Shown in pieces: positions 20,985-32,375 of a DNA stretch of 64,000 bases. This DNA is from Cliona cf. orientalis (taxonomy: Eukaryota > Porifera > Demospongiae > Clionaida > Clionaidae). A program made the position numbers and the translations under genes. Below the pieces are notes generated by a model. The model searched no databases. It had not been told where the DNA came from and was given only the letters and a program-made list of their open reading frames with translations. The stretch covers positions 186,001 through 250,000 of the forward strand of contig OZ005689.1 of the NCBI GenBank assembly GCA_963930775.1. Direction: 5' to 3'. Within the stretch, counting starts at the first letter, position 1. Each line of letters begins with the position of its first letter.

Positions 20985-22201
20985 TATATACAACGAAAAA
21001 TATTTTTCAGAGCGACAGTTTTCTTATGTAGTCCGTGTCATTACATGAGGCCATGGATACACGTCTTGGATGCACCCAGTTGCTATGAACGCACGGCGCA
21101 GGCGGAGAGAAAGTCCGCACTACAAGGCTCAGGATTAGTCAGAACTGTAGGGCCATGTGCACACAGTAGAGTGCCTCGGGCCATAGCTACAGCTAGAGCT
21201 AGAGGTGCATTGTTGAATGATTGGCGCGAAAGCGCCGCGCATTTCAAGAGGCCTATTAAGCAGGCGCTGGCGCTAGCCACTGAGCCTCAAGCGAAGCGAG
21301 AGGCTAGCCTCGTTCCCAGGCTCTCCCCCTCCTCTTTATTTTAAACGCGCGATCTTATTTACGCGAAATTATTGTGCAGAGAGAAGGGAGGGGGAGAGCC
21401 TGGGAGGCTTTGATCACGTGCGGACACAGATGACGCGTTCAGTGTCCATTGTGTCCACGTATGAGAGTCCAAAAGAACGAGAAAGAAGCCCGGATCAGCG
21501 TGCTAGTAGGCTTTTTGGAGTGCTCTACAGATGGCTCGATCGATGGACAATACTGTCCGCCAACCTTTTGACGCCTCATGCTCTTGAATCTCAGCACGGT
21601 GGGTTGGCTGCCATGATCCAATGATGATCGTTCTCTGAGATTCTAGAGCGCGAGGCGTCAAAAAGTTGGCTGGCAGTCTTGTCCGTCGATCGAGCCATCT
21701 GTAGAGCACTCCAAAAAGCCTACTAGCACGCTGATCCGGGCTTCTTTCTCGTTCTTTTGGACTCTCATACGTGGACACAATGGACACTGAACGCGTCATC
21801 AGTGTCCGCACATGATCAAAGCCTTCCAGGCTCTCCCCCTCCCTTCTCCCTGCACAATAATTTCGTGTAAATAAGATCGCACGTATAAAATAAAGAGGAG
21901 GGGGAGAGCCTGGGAACGAGGCTAGCGAGAGGCTAGGTCTGTTCTTTATCATACCTAGTCCAGTAGCAATGTTCGAGCAGAGTGAGAACGTCGCCATTGC
22001 ACACGTACACTTAGTTGCTATGAGGGGTGTGGCCTCTGCAACCGCTTCCATCTGCACATGCGCACGGTACAAATGATACTATTTGTGCATGAACTACGTC
22101 CCTGTGTTTTGTGAGCATGTACTGTTAATAGATGATCATGCATACTACGTAACCACATTATCCTATGATTGTGACATTAAACGTACTCTTGAATATCTTA
22201 G
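20985..22201. repeat. Dispersed repeat R, copy 1, split by a MITE
   Basis: Sequence from TATACAACGAAAAATATTTT through CTTGGATGCACCC, and from AGGTCTGTTCTTT to GTGACATTAAACGTACTC, matches 45490-45915 and partly 24622-24868. Each copy ends near a coding exon or acceptor. In this copy the two halves are separated by a foldback MITE. Confidence 0.7.
21296..21933. mobile_element. Foldback MITE of 620 bp with 9-bp target duplication
   Basis: Element 21305-21924 has arms starting TAGCCTCGTTCCCAGGCTCT and is inverted-repetitive nearly to its centre at about 21615. Direct repeats GCGAGAGGC flank it at 21296-21304 and 21925-21933. The repeat-R copy at 45.6 kb shows the uninterrupted site GCGAGAGGCGAGGTCTG. 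The 9-bp duplication and long inverted repeats point to the Mutator-like group. Confidence 0.85.
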
Positions 22202-22205
22202 CATT

Positions 22206-24336
22206 ATGACTGAGCTCCAGCATTATTGGAAGGATAGTGTGAAGGACAAAGGACAGCATGAAATAACTGATGTCGGTCGTCTCTTGAAAAGTGTGGATGA
22301 TGATGGCAACACACCTCTCCATCTTGCCTGCAAGCACGGCTTCCTAGATGTTGCCAAAAATTTGATTAAGATGCCAGGGGCTGACATTGGAGCAAGGTGA
22401 GCATTGGTTATAGCAAGCAATCTACTACAATGGAACCCCTCCACAAGGACACTGTTAAAATTTAATAATAATATTATAAAGAGCTATGTATGTAGTGACA
22501 AACTACCTCCGAAATGATAATATAGCTAATAATAATACCTCCTTCAATCCTTTAAGCTATCCTGATGGCATTGGTAATAGAGGGATTCTACTGTATAATT
22601 TTTTGCACTTATGACTTGCACCAGCGTAAGAAGCGGGGGGGGGGGGGGGGGCTGGGCTGTAGCCCCCCCCCCCCCCCCCATCTTGTCAGCCAAGTGGGCC
22701 TAAACCTAGGAAGATATTTATTCTACTAGGCCTTGACTTCTTCAGATTTGTGATGTAAAATCTACTTTACAGCCAAATTAGCATAATAATGGGAATGGTT
22801 TGAAGGCATATTGTGTGATCCAAAAAAAAAAATTGCGCACTTTGAACGCAATTTTATTTACAGCCCCCCTGTTCAAAAACATCTTCTTACGCCACTGACT
22901 TGAGAATATAATTATACAATATAGTTAAAATCATCAGTTCTGATTTGAACTATCTCTTTTCAGAAATAAGGTACTATGGACTCCATTAGATTGTGCAGCC
23001 GCAAATGGGCATGCCAGAATCATCAAGGAGCTGGTGTCAGCAAAAGCCGAGATCGATCCCACTGACAAATTGAAGACCACACCCCTTCACCTGGCTGCCA
23101 AAGAAGGTCACGTGGCTGCAGTGGAGACGCTCATCAACCATGGTGCCAATCTTGGCTTGAGGGATCAGCACGGCTTTAATGCTTTGGACTGGGCGATTGA
23201 GAATGGTCATAGGTACAATATCAACTAAATAATCATTATAGCTAACTTCATTGATACAAAATTATCATCAATGTACATGCAGGGATGTAGTAGAAGCTAT
23301 TATCTCTAGTCCCAAGTGGAAGCTAGCCCTGAAGAATTGTACAAAAACACAAGATGGGAGTGAAACAACACCATTCAGAAAACTGGTTCAGTGGATGCCA
23401 GGTATACAGAACAGCTGTAGCTATACCAAACTTCAATTCATAATAATTTATTTGAAGATGTGGCTGAGTTAGTACTGAAGAAGTTTGAAGATGCTAAAAA
23501 GTGAGTGGAGAAAGGAGAAAGTTCTTAGATGTTCATAGCATACAAAGGCCATACCACAGCAATGCAAAACACTTGTACTTTACATAATAATATTATATCT
23601 GTGGAGTACGTACATTGTAACATTACATTGTAACATTAACCCTCGCCACAAAGCGTAGGTGGAGGGTTACTGCAATTGTTTGGTGATTTCTGTCCGTCTG
23701 CCCATCTGTCCGTTGCAACCCTCCTTTGCTAAATGGTAAGGGTCGTCACAGAACAAGTATGCACTCTAAGTATTACGTGGCATAAAGGAAGAGTGATCAT
23801 GTTAAATTCTGCCCAGTGGAGTAGTAGCGTGCAGCTGTTGCAACTTGCCAGTCTGGTTTACATGGCACCTACCTCAACTACATGATTGATTGCCATTCTA
23901 GACTTTGCTAGTCGGCTGTCAATGCAGTGACAGTGTAAACAGGCAGTGGCTCTCAAGTGCATAATTCAGTTGAAGTATGCCACAAAGGCTTTCAGTTTAT
24001 ATAACACAGTGATGCATGCATTTAGCAGTGAGGGTTCTGCACTCCTGTGCATTCATTTTTTTATAAGAAGTGACCTTGCTTGACCTTTCCTCCGTGTACA
24101 GTGACTTCTCTGATGGGCGTGGCAACGTGAATAAGGATAGCGATGAAGAGGATGGACAATCTGAGGCATTTAACTCGCAGTACAAGAGCTTACCCGCTCT
24201 ACGACCAGCGCAGCCACCCTCCTACAAACCAACGCCTTCTTACACAATGGGAGATGATATTATGGAGATGAAGAAAGTGCCACTACCGGATTCAGACTCC
24301 TACCTTGGAGGAGGAGGAGGGGGATATATGATGCAG
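22206..24336 (+). CDS. Ankyrin-repeat exons resembling TRPA-type channel ankyrins
   Basis: Six exons in continuous phase: 22202-22396 (ATG at 22206), 22964-23212, 23283-23401, 23458-23500, 24102-24336. The protein has ankyrin repeats ([55 protein letters not shown]) followed by [19 protein letters not shown] and [11 protein letters not shown] then [12 protein letters not shown]. That last block matches the end of the ankyrin domain of TRPA channels. No transmembrane exons follow; the next exon is acidic and Pro/Tyr/Gly-rich ([19 protein letters not shown]). Either a truncated TRPA-like gene or an ankyrin protein built from one. Its last exon ends in phase 0, matching the RING exon at 27879. 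The listed coding exons number five; an earlier one may exist upstream. Confidence 0.7.
22397..22963. other. Intron with G- and C-homopolymers
   Basis: Holds an inverted G-run and C-run pair (about 22636-22651 and 22664-22680), a hairpin-prone site, and no coding sequence. Confidence 0.6.
23501..24101. other. Intron of the ankyrin gene
   Basis: AT-rich with no recognised element; flanked by matching phase-2 splice sites. Confidence 0.5.
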
Positions 24337-24349
24337 GTGAGACAGGTGG

Positions 24350-24470
<121 letters not shown>

Positions 24471-24569
24471 CCTCTCTCCATCTCTCTTTCACTCTCTCTG
24501 TCCCTCTCCCCCTCCCTCTCTGCAGACTAGCTATATATTGCTATCACGCCGAGGATTTGCACTATAGTA

Positions 24570-24868
24570 CTTTATTTACAGTATTGACCAATGTATCCAG
24601 CATAATATGCATGGAGCAATGTTGCCTGCTATGAGGGTACCGTACCGGGTGTGGCCTTTGCAATAATTGGTACACGTGTAATGTTAATCCTACTTCCATC
24701 TGCGCATGTGCACGGTACTAATGGGCAATCTTACACAGGCAGGATACTGTTTGTGCATGAACCTACGTACCTACATCTCTATATTTTGTGAGCATGTATA
24801 CTGTTAATAGATGAGTATGCATACTAGCAATGTTATTCCGTGATTGTGACATTAAACTTACTTGTGGT
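24570..24868. repeat. Tail-intron fragment fused to dispersed repeat R, copy 2
   Basis: 24570-24635 matches the end of the NLR-tail intron (ACCAATGTATCCAGCATAAT, GCAATGTTGCCTG). 24636-24868 matches the right half of repeat R (CACGGTACTAATGG, GATACTGTTTGTGCATGAAC). Confidence 0.6.
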
Positions 24869-25480
24869 TCAGAATAATTATTATTGTAGGTGATATGCAT
24901 GGTTCATTATGCCATAGATCATATAGATTATAATTATGTAAAATTGTGGTCTATATATGATTATGCTGCTCCTGCATGTGAATTCTCTGAGAACAGGGTG
25001 GCTACGATAATTATAACTACTTATCATAACATAATATCCATTACACTGAGTCAGACCCTCACACTCCACAGCATATCCCCAAAAGCAAGCACCAAGTGTC
25101 AGTTCCTGAGTTGCATAGACCTCATCAAAACTGTTCTGCTTCACTTTTTGGACCATGCTCCTGAGACTCCACGACCCCTACACACAAGGCCCAGTGCCCA
25201 TGGCACCTCTATAGCAGCAGTTTCAAAGTATTAGAAACGTGGCACAGATAGCTTCAAAGATTAGAAGAAATGTACCGTAATATCCCAATAACTCTGACAT
25301 AAAACTCTCACTTATAGCTAATAATAATCAATATTATTATTCGTAGCTCCAATGCGTGAAAATTTTAAAATGAATGCGGTCTAATATATTTACCTCGTGC
25401 ACATGTGCAAGGGGTAAAGTAATTGGTTTTGTCTGTCATTAGCACAAAAATCGCCAGATCTGGAGATCTATGCATCTGAG
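24869..25480. other. Intron sequence, no clear feature
   Basis: A minus-strand frame near 25147-25040 (VQKVKQNSFDEVYATQELTL) looks faintly coding, but no flanking exons or family were recognised. Confidence 0.3.
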
Positions 25481-25887
25481 CAAGAGTAAATAATAAGGAG
25501 GGGAAGAGAGTATCGAACGCACTATATACTCCGTATGAGATGTTTTCGGAAAGTCATGCGCCAGGAATTCAAAAATTGACCAATGAGAGCGCTCGATTCA
25601 AATGGTACGTTGTGGGCGTGGCCTCGAGTGCAAGCCAAGGCGAGGCGATTTCGACCGAAAGCGCGAGCAGATCACAACATTAAACGAGCGTTCACAAAGA
25701 ATCTAGCATAAAACTCATGAAAACGCCTCTATTCTTATCAGTTCTAAGAAATATTAACTATTTAGCCCTTGGGCTGGTCATGTGCGCACGGCTGCAAGTC
25801 ACGTTACTTGCCGAAAACATATTACACGGGGGTATATAGTGCGTTCGACACTCTCTTCCCCTCCTTATTATTTACTCTTGATCTGAG
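25474..25887. mobile_element. MITE of 400 bp with 7-bp target duplication
   Basis: Termini CAAGAGTAAATAATAAGGAG at 25481 and its inverse ending at 25880; internal arms ATCGAACGCACTATATA and TATATAGTGCGTTCGA also pair. Direct repeats ATCTGAG lie at 25474-25480 and 25881-25887. Confidence 0.8.
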
Positions 25888-26126
25888 TGACTCATAAATA
25901 CAACGTATCCGTCAATATCGCCGAAAAACTGGCTTCACTATGCTTTGAATCATTTGGCATGGCCCATGAGTGTCGCAAATACTGCGTTTTGTTGGCCATG
26001 CATATGGGCTTTCTGCTCATGCACACAACCTGGCACAAGATGTAGGTTAAGGTCCTCAATAGGCTGTTCGCAGCTCTTTGATCATTGATACACTCTGACA
26101 TCGACTCTGTAGCACACGCGGGGTAT

Positions 26127-27344
26127 GTGCTCGTTTCGGTCCTCACCTCGATCCTGATTCTGATTCTCCAATTTGATTTTGATTTTGATTCTGATTTTCT
26201 GACTCTATTTTGATTCTCCAACTTGATTTTGATTTTGATTCAATTTGATTCTGATTCTCCAACTAGATTTTGATTTTGACTCTGATTTGATTCTAATTCT
26301 TGAACTTGATTCTGATTTTGATTCCGATTCTCTGACTCAATTCTTATTCTCTACTATGCATGATTCTGATTCTCTGATTCTAATCAGATTAGTCACTGCC
26401 ATGGTATTGCAAAGCAAGCTTTGAGGCATAGTGATATAATTTGAGTACATGCGGCAAATAAAATTGCCCATTAAAAGAACAGGACTGGCTTAAAGTAGCT
26501 AGCTGCCATGCTAGTGTGGGGTAACCTCAGTGTCTCAAAGGAGTTGGTCCCATCATCTCATTTACAATGGAGGTAAACAAATTGTTAAGATTTTTTCTGC
26601 TTTATCTTTGAGGACTGGAGATCATATTCGCTATAATATGCCAGTAAAAGAAATCTGTGATCTTGTGTGGTATATGATTACGATAATTAATTTTTTGCTG
26701 CTTAATACGCTTGTGTAGAAACGTGTGGAATAATACATCCAGGCCATCCCCTGTTTTTCACCGTTAATTGCAATGTTGAAAACATGAGATCCATGGCTTT
26801 GCTAAAAATCAGCAAATGCATGGGCTCTTCCATTAATTTTAATAGGTATGCATTCCCCATTAAGGACTGATAATTACATCCAGAAGGGGCGTTTCTAAAC
26901 AATTTAATGTTTCTCGAGGGTCCTTAATATTATTGGTCTATGGGCCTCTTTTGGCAATTTTAATTAATCTTGGGGGCTATTTTCTATTAAGAATATTCCC
27001 TATACAGATCCCTTGATTGTTCTAGAGAGGTAATTGGTTCTATATAGGGGATTCAATAGTCCAAATTGATTACTCTTGGGGGGGGGGGGGGTGGAAATGA
27101 CTTTCTGGGATCTCATTTCACAATTTGCTCCTCATACTTATAAAAGCCCAATGAAAATCACGTTAGAGAATCAGAATCCACTTACAAAATCGAGAATCAA
27201 GTCAGAGAATCAGAATCAAAATCAAAATCAAGTTGGGTAATCAGGATAAAAAAAATCAAAATCAAGTTAGATAGTCAGAATCAAAATCAAAATCAAGTTG
27301 GAGAATCAGAATCAGGATTGAGTTGAGGACCGAAACGAGTGCAC
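26127..27344. mobile_element. Foldback element with repetitive termini
   Basis: The ends GTGC..TCGTTTCGGTCCTC and GAGGACCGAAACGAGTGCAC are inverted. Inside each end lie 150-250 bp of tandem GATTTTGATT/CTGATTCTCCAACTT units (26150-26390) and their inverse (27170-27320). The centre holds no recognisable gene. No target duplication was found. Confidence 0.7.
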
Positions 27345-27878
27345 TTCTGGGCCATAGTACTATAGAATTTTAGTGTTTGCGTGCATTTACATAGCTATCC
27401 CCTGAAATCCCCATTCAAGTTCGGACTTCTATGTAGCATTGTGATGAGTGCAGAGGGCCTTCAAGAGACTGTATCCATGTTTCACGTCCACTGGTAGTCA
27501 TGATACATAATTTCATCAGCGACTATATATTGAGTAGCGCTTTAAGGTGTGTAGTGAGATTTTAATATGTGAGTCATGATGGAGTCATACCCCAGGCTTC
27601 ACAAAGAGGGAACCTATTCTCTATCGGTTCACGATCATAACAAATGCTGGTTCTGTGCTGTGGCCATATTGCCCATTGACTTACTTCAGCCAATTTCCAG
27701 CAAAAGCGACCGTCTGCCTCATGCAGCTTCATAGAAATAGCTCTGTTCCAGAGTCATATTAGCTGTATAGCTCCCCCTCCCCCCTCCTCCAGTGGGCATA
27801 ACATAGAGGTGAATTCCGTAAAAGTTCCTTCACATTCTGATTGTGAACAGATCTACATGTATTTATGTATTTCTCCAG
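27345..27878. other. Intron sequence before the RING exon
   Basis: No recognisable feature apart from the acceptor TTTCTCCAG at 27870-27878. Confidence 0.5.
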
Positions 27879-28322
27879 GATCCCCAAGCACTCCTTTTAG
27901 AGTGCAGTATTTGTGCAGAGCAATATGGTACCGATTTCGACCATACCCCACGAAGCTTACGATGTGGACACACGTTCAGCTCGGACTGCCTTCTCAAGAT
28001 TTTAACGAGCAGGGGAGTGAAATGCCCCATCTGTGGCATTGAGCACCCACTCTCCACCCCTGATGTATCTCAAATACCTGTCAACTATGCCGTTCTGGAA
28101 ATCCTCAGAAACATCGTTGGGACCAGCAGAGATCAACCAGCAAATGAGAATACTCCTCGCTGTGGAGTGTGTAACCAGAAGAATGCCCAAGTTGTCTGTA
28201 TTGACTGTCAACCTGGAGTGAAGTTTCCGTTCTGCCACCCATGTGACCAGAGTGAGCACAACCGGCCCTTCAAGCCTGTTCAGGGCCACTGTCGCTATCC
28301 CATCGATAGAGTTCCAGCACCG
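27879..28322 (+). CDS. RING finger plus B-box exon (TRIM-like E3 ligase)
   Basis: One phase-0 to phase-0 exon of 148 codons. RING: CSICAEQYG, then LRCGHTFSSDCLLKIL and CPICGIEHPL, a C3HC4 arrangement. A B-box-type zinc domain follows: CGVCNQKNAQVVCIDC, FCHPCDQSEH, then FKPVQGH. RING domains recruit E2 enzymes for ubiquitin transfer; RING plus B-box is the TRIM N-terminal layout. No coiled coil follows in the exon. Its phase fits the ankyrin exon ending at 24336, so one ankyrin-RING-B-box gene is possible. A family-typical start (DPQALLLECSIC) also allows a separate gene. Just 20 bp past its end the sequence becomes NLR-tail intron. Confidence 0.75.
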
Positions 28323-28339
28323 GTATTCACTTGTTTGCA

Positions 28340-28885
28340 TGGCTTAATATAATAAAAAAAATCAGGCCAGTTTGCAAATCTAATGGTTAACCCCATGCAT
28401 ACCGAATTAATTTATGGCAATAGTAATAGGATAACTATCAACTCATTAGTAAGAATCATTATATACATGTACCGTAGGTCAGGTGTTAATTGCGAGTATC
28501 TATTAATTGCGAATTGCTAGTTAGTCTACGTTTTGCAATTAATGGATTCGCAAACATAAACGTTCACGTATACTACAGTACGGTATGGGGTCGGCCATCG
28601 CAATTATTGGATTCGCAATTTGGCCTGACTTGACTAGAATGCAATTATTAAACAACACAATTAAAACCCGTCCTACGGTATATAGTTAGACGCCCCAAGC
28701 AGGACTGTATCCCATGCATGGAATGGAGTATAATTATGGCCTGTAATAAGAAAAGGGACCACAGTGACTTGGGATATTTCATAAAAATTGAATTTTTGGC
28801 ATATATTGTTATATCTGCTGAATCTAATGGTGCAAGTTTCATGAAAAAATATTGATCACAAGCTGAGTTATGACCATTATTATGC
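28340..28885. repeat. Tail-intron repeat with nested MITE
   Basis: TTGTTTGCATGGCTTAATAT, CAGTTTGCAAATCTAATG and CGCCCCAAGCAGGACTGTAT match the NLR1 introns at 15.66, 18.1 and 16.7 kb. An insert at about 28468-28680 with ends TACCGTAGG/CCTACGGTA interrupts it and carries AATTGCGA/TCGCAATT palindromes. Confidence 0.6.
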
Positions 28886-29297
28886 TATGGAAGCCGAGAA
28901 GGGCAATTTCGTTCGATTCCGCAACCCGCAACCCGCAACCCACATCCCGCGTACCGCATCCCGCATCCCACAAAGTTAACTTTTATATAATACTCTGTGA
29001 GTGTCCAACTATAACGTATGGCGGATAGCTATAGCTGGTTAAATTTATCGATGAGAGGTATGGTTTTGTGCTGGAGCTAAGAAGGTCCATAAAATAATAT
29101 TAGTGGCGATTAATGCCTCTATAGTATTAATTAAGTATTGTCACGATACAGGACGGCCATTCAAAGGGTCGTGGCTAAAAGATCGTGAAAGCACAACTAA
29201 CTTTTTCAGTGCTAGAATCTACATGAAAGTGATCAATAATCACTACTAGCTATAGCTATCATCCAGCAGACGGCGTATCTACTTGAGGTGTCTAGTC

Positions 29298-29556
29298 TAT
29301 GCTTTCTGCCCTGACCCGAGGTCTGTATCGGCGATTACGTCATCTGTTTATCGTTGGCACAGCACCACGCCCTTGGCTTATTAATTACTATTAGCTACTT
29401 GCTGTCAGCCCAACCACTACAGCAATATGACCGTCTGAAGTTTATACTTTTGAACTCAGACATACACTAGCTAGCTCGAGCTTGATTGCGGGATGCGGGA
29501 TGCGGGATGCGGGTTGCGGGATGCGGGATGCGGGATGCAGGATGCGGGATGCGGGT

Positions 29557-29603
<47 letters not shown>

Positions 29604-29853
29604 AGCCCGCATCCCGCATCCCGCATCCCACACTCAAGCTCGAGCTAGCTAGTGTAACAGTATGTCTGAGTATAAACTTCAGATTAGTCATTGCTGTACA
29701 TGCTGTACATGTTTGGGGCTAACACTGTGACAGCAAGTAGGCTAAGCTACGTAATAGTCTAGTATCTAGTAACCCAAGGGCGTGGCGCTGCACCAACGAT
29801 AAACAGATGACGTAATTAATCGATACAGATCTCGGGCCCAGGCAGAAAGCATA
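29298..29853. mobile_element. Palindromic MITE nested in the foldback's left arm
   Basis: 29300-29851, termini TGCTTTCTGCC/GGCAGAAAGCA, flanked by TA at 29298-29299 and 29852-29853. The halves are mutual inverses (TCTGAAGTTTATACTT, CGTTTATCGTTGG-type blocks). The centre is an array of GGGATGC heptamers. Confidence 0.75.
29489..29630. repeat. GGGATGC heptamer array
   Basis: Around 16 units of GGGATGC with GGGTTGC and AGGATGC variants, ending in inverted CCCGCAT units. The same heptamer occurs at both tips of the enclosing foldback (about 28919-28972 as CGCATCCC; about 31672-31698). Confidence 0.85.
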
Positions 29854-30139
29854 GCAAGGGGTGGTCACCGCAATGTGCCCTGTACTTCCATCTGCGACGG
29901 CGATCAAAATTTTTGATCGCTAAAATTGGCTCTTGATCGCTTGATCCTGCTTTGAAGCTACTCTTGATCTCTTGATTGACTAAACTTTTATGCTTGATCG
30001 TTGATCGGTTCATAAGAGAAATTACCACACCCATTGGTTACGCCCACCGCATATCAACATGCACTTGGTGTAGACTTGACCACAGTAATGCCGACCACAC
30101 CTCTACGCGCGCGCACCAGCTCAAAGTATACAAATAGTG

Positions 30140-30680
30140 GCGATGAAAGAGCTCGCATCTATCAGTTGTTTAGTAAAAGGCATTAAGTTTTATGATGGTG
30201 TAGGTATTTTTAGCTCTTTTGATAATGTAATACTTGTCCGAGAACCTACTACAATCCCTTTGATACAAATTCGGTATTAGTGTAATCCTTGCTTCCAACA
30301 ACCATGAAGTTCTGGGACATCTGGAACGTTCAATTGCAGCAGGTATAGCGGAGCTGATGGACAAGTTTAAGTCTCAAGTAAAGATTGTTGGGTATGCTGG
30401 TGTGTCCTTGATGATCATAATATCATTGTCTTCATATTCATGATATACAATAATAATATTGTACTTGAATGCACTGTTCAGTTTGCATCATTTGTGCTGA
30501 TTGCAGTACTTGCATTTCTGGAAAAGTATTCTCTTGTGAGCCAGGAAGTAAAAACTACAGGCATTGATCAACGGACATACTGATATCGACACAGTTTGTG
30601 GTGAACTACATTTGCAATCAGATGTAGAGATTGTGCTTAAAAGACATGAGATCTTGTATGAGGTACAAAATCAGCACTAG
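30140..30680 (+). pseudogene. Unidentified coding-like fragments inside the foldback
   Basis: A frame from 30273 reads GISVILASNNHEVLGHLERS and IAAGIAELMDKFKSQVKIVG without stops; a later stretch (30565-30675) reads INGHTDIDTVCGELHLQSDV. Composition looks like real protein, but no family is recognised and no continuous frame joins the pieces. Possibly a captured or decayed host gene fragment. Confidence 0.3.
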
Positions 30681-30996
30681 TCTTGCAAGTGGCTTGCAAG
30701 ACTAAATCAGCATGAGCCCCTTAGCAGTACATCTCAAGACGCAGTCCTTTCTTCTGAACATCAGGATAAAGATCAATCAGCATAGCTTCCACTTCATTCC
30801 GGGAGTACTCCACGATTTTGGAAGGATCAAATCTCCACAGCTTTACTATTGCAGTATCTCCAACATGCAAGATAATTTTCAGCTTTTCCATCATATACCT
30901 TAATGCTAGTCCGCATATACGTTTGTGGTAAAGTTTTGCACTTTAATTGCAAGACATTATCTGCGTGACGTGCGCGTGCATGCGCATAATATTACG

Positions 30997-31070
30997 TAGT
31001 CTGGCGAGCTAGCCCCTCCTCTCTTTTTGCGCACGTGCAAGAAGAGAGGAGGGGCTGGCTCGCCAGACTA
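30997..31070. mobile_element. Short hairpin MITE
   Basis: TAGTCTGGCGAGCTAGCCCC and its near-perfect inverse ending GCCAGACTA surround a loop with GCGCACGTGC. Ends resemble those of the foldback at 9211 (TAGTCT...). Confidence 0.65.
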
Positions 31071-31735
31071 TACGTACTATATTATATATAGAGCCTAGCG
31101 AGCCCCTCCCATGCAGAATTAGTGCTAGAGGACAAAGTACAATTGAGAAATTATCGCTGTAGCTCCGTCGGTAAGAGGTATAAATATTTTTATTTTGATC
31201 GTATTTGTGGGCTAAATGCTATCTTGATCCTTTGATTGTTGCTTGCCAGTGTGCTTGATCCTTTGATTCCACTTTGATCGCCGTCGCAGATGGAAGTCCA
31301 GGGCATATTGCGGTGACCACCCCTTGCATAGACAAGACACCTCAAGTAGCTACGCCGTCTGATGGATGATAGCTATAGCTAGTAGTGATTATCGATCACT
31401 TTCATGTAGATTCTAGCACAAAAAATGTTAGCTGTGCTTTCACGATCTTTTAGCCACGCCCCTTTGAATGGCCGTCCTGTATCGTGACAATACTTAATAC
31501 TATAGAGGCATTAATCGCCACTTTTGAATATTATTATATGGACCTTCGTAGCTGCCGGGTAGCTCCAGCACAAAACCATAGCTCTCATCGATAAATTTAA
31601 CCAGCTAGCTATCGATATCCGCCATACGTTATAGTTGGACACTCACGGAGTATTATATAAAAGTTAACTTTGCGGGATGCGGGTTGCGGGTTGCAGAATC
31701 GAACAAAATTGCCCTTCTCGGCTTCCATATTATGC

Positions 31736-32093
31736 ACTTGGGTAGGTACATTCATTTTTCGGAAAATGCGCATTTTTATTATATGCGTCCAAGGCACCCA
31801 TGCCTATAGTTTACATCATGGCAGGATTTCATACAGTGAGGGAGGGGATGGTTGGGGGAAGCTTCCTCCCCGCCCCCCAAAGGAAAGAGAGAAAGAAGAA
31901 GACAAGGGAATTCAAAAAGAGAAAGAGAAAGATAGAGATGAAGTGGGGGGAAGGGGAGTAGCTATCATTATACTAAGATTATAGTTGTCCGTCCGTGCGT
32001 GTGTGTGTGTGTGTACGAGCGGGAGGTGACCGGAAGCGATTCGACCCGAGTTAAAACGTTTTATTCTAGGCATTGCTGGACTTGGGGCGATAC
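31736..32093. other. Spacer before gypsy element 1
   Basis: Contains a purine-rich AAAGAGAGAAAG stretch (31880-31960) and a short GT repeat (31998-32015). No gene. Confidence 0.5.
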
Positions 32094-32375
32094 AATAGTA
32101 TCGTAACTTTCAAGACATAAGAACGATATTAGCATTGACAGACTGACACAAATATTTTAGAACATGTTCATAAATACAATATAACAGGAAACAAAAGGAA
32201 GTTACCACATTTCTTCCCCTTTAAGATAAAAGATACATAAAAGAAAAATAAAGGGTAAAGAATGACAAAAGAACAAACTCAAAATCGTGCACGTACACAA
32301 TATAAGTGTGTAAATAAGGAATATAAGAGTGTGCACACAAAATTTAACAGTAAAGAATTCCAACAGAAAAATATT

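Larger units (their letters stand above)
28880..31735. mobile_element. Large foldback element (2.84 kb) with long terminal inverted repeats
   Basis: Element 28886-31729 begins TATGGAAGCCGAGAAGGGCA and ends with the inverse; TTATGC flanks both sides (28880-28885 and 31730-31735). The arms pair for about 600 bp: right arm 31180-31729 matches inverted 28886-29297 plus 29852-30020, with a second palindrome inserted in the left arm. Between the arms (30030-31170) lie coding-like fragments and a small hairpin. No transposase is recognised. Confidence 0.8.

Noticed and set aside
21083..22072. ORFs of up to 189 codons over 21.1-22.1 kb
   Set aside because: They lie in a nearly complete palindrome (foldback MITE) and occur in mirrored form on both strands.
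29442..29722. Repetitive Arg-Ile-Pro-His-Pro ORFs, or telomere-like sequence
   Set aside because: Translation of the GGGATGC array; the unit is not a known telomere repeat and the array is interstitial within a foldback.
31670..31984. 104-codon ORF with Lys/Glu-rich end
   Set aside because: Starts in the foldback tip and runs through a purine-rich simple repeat.
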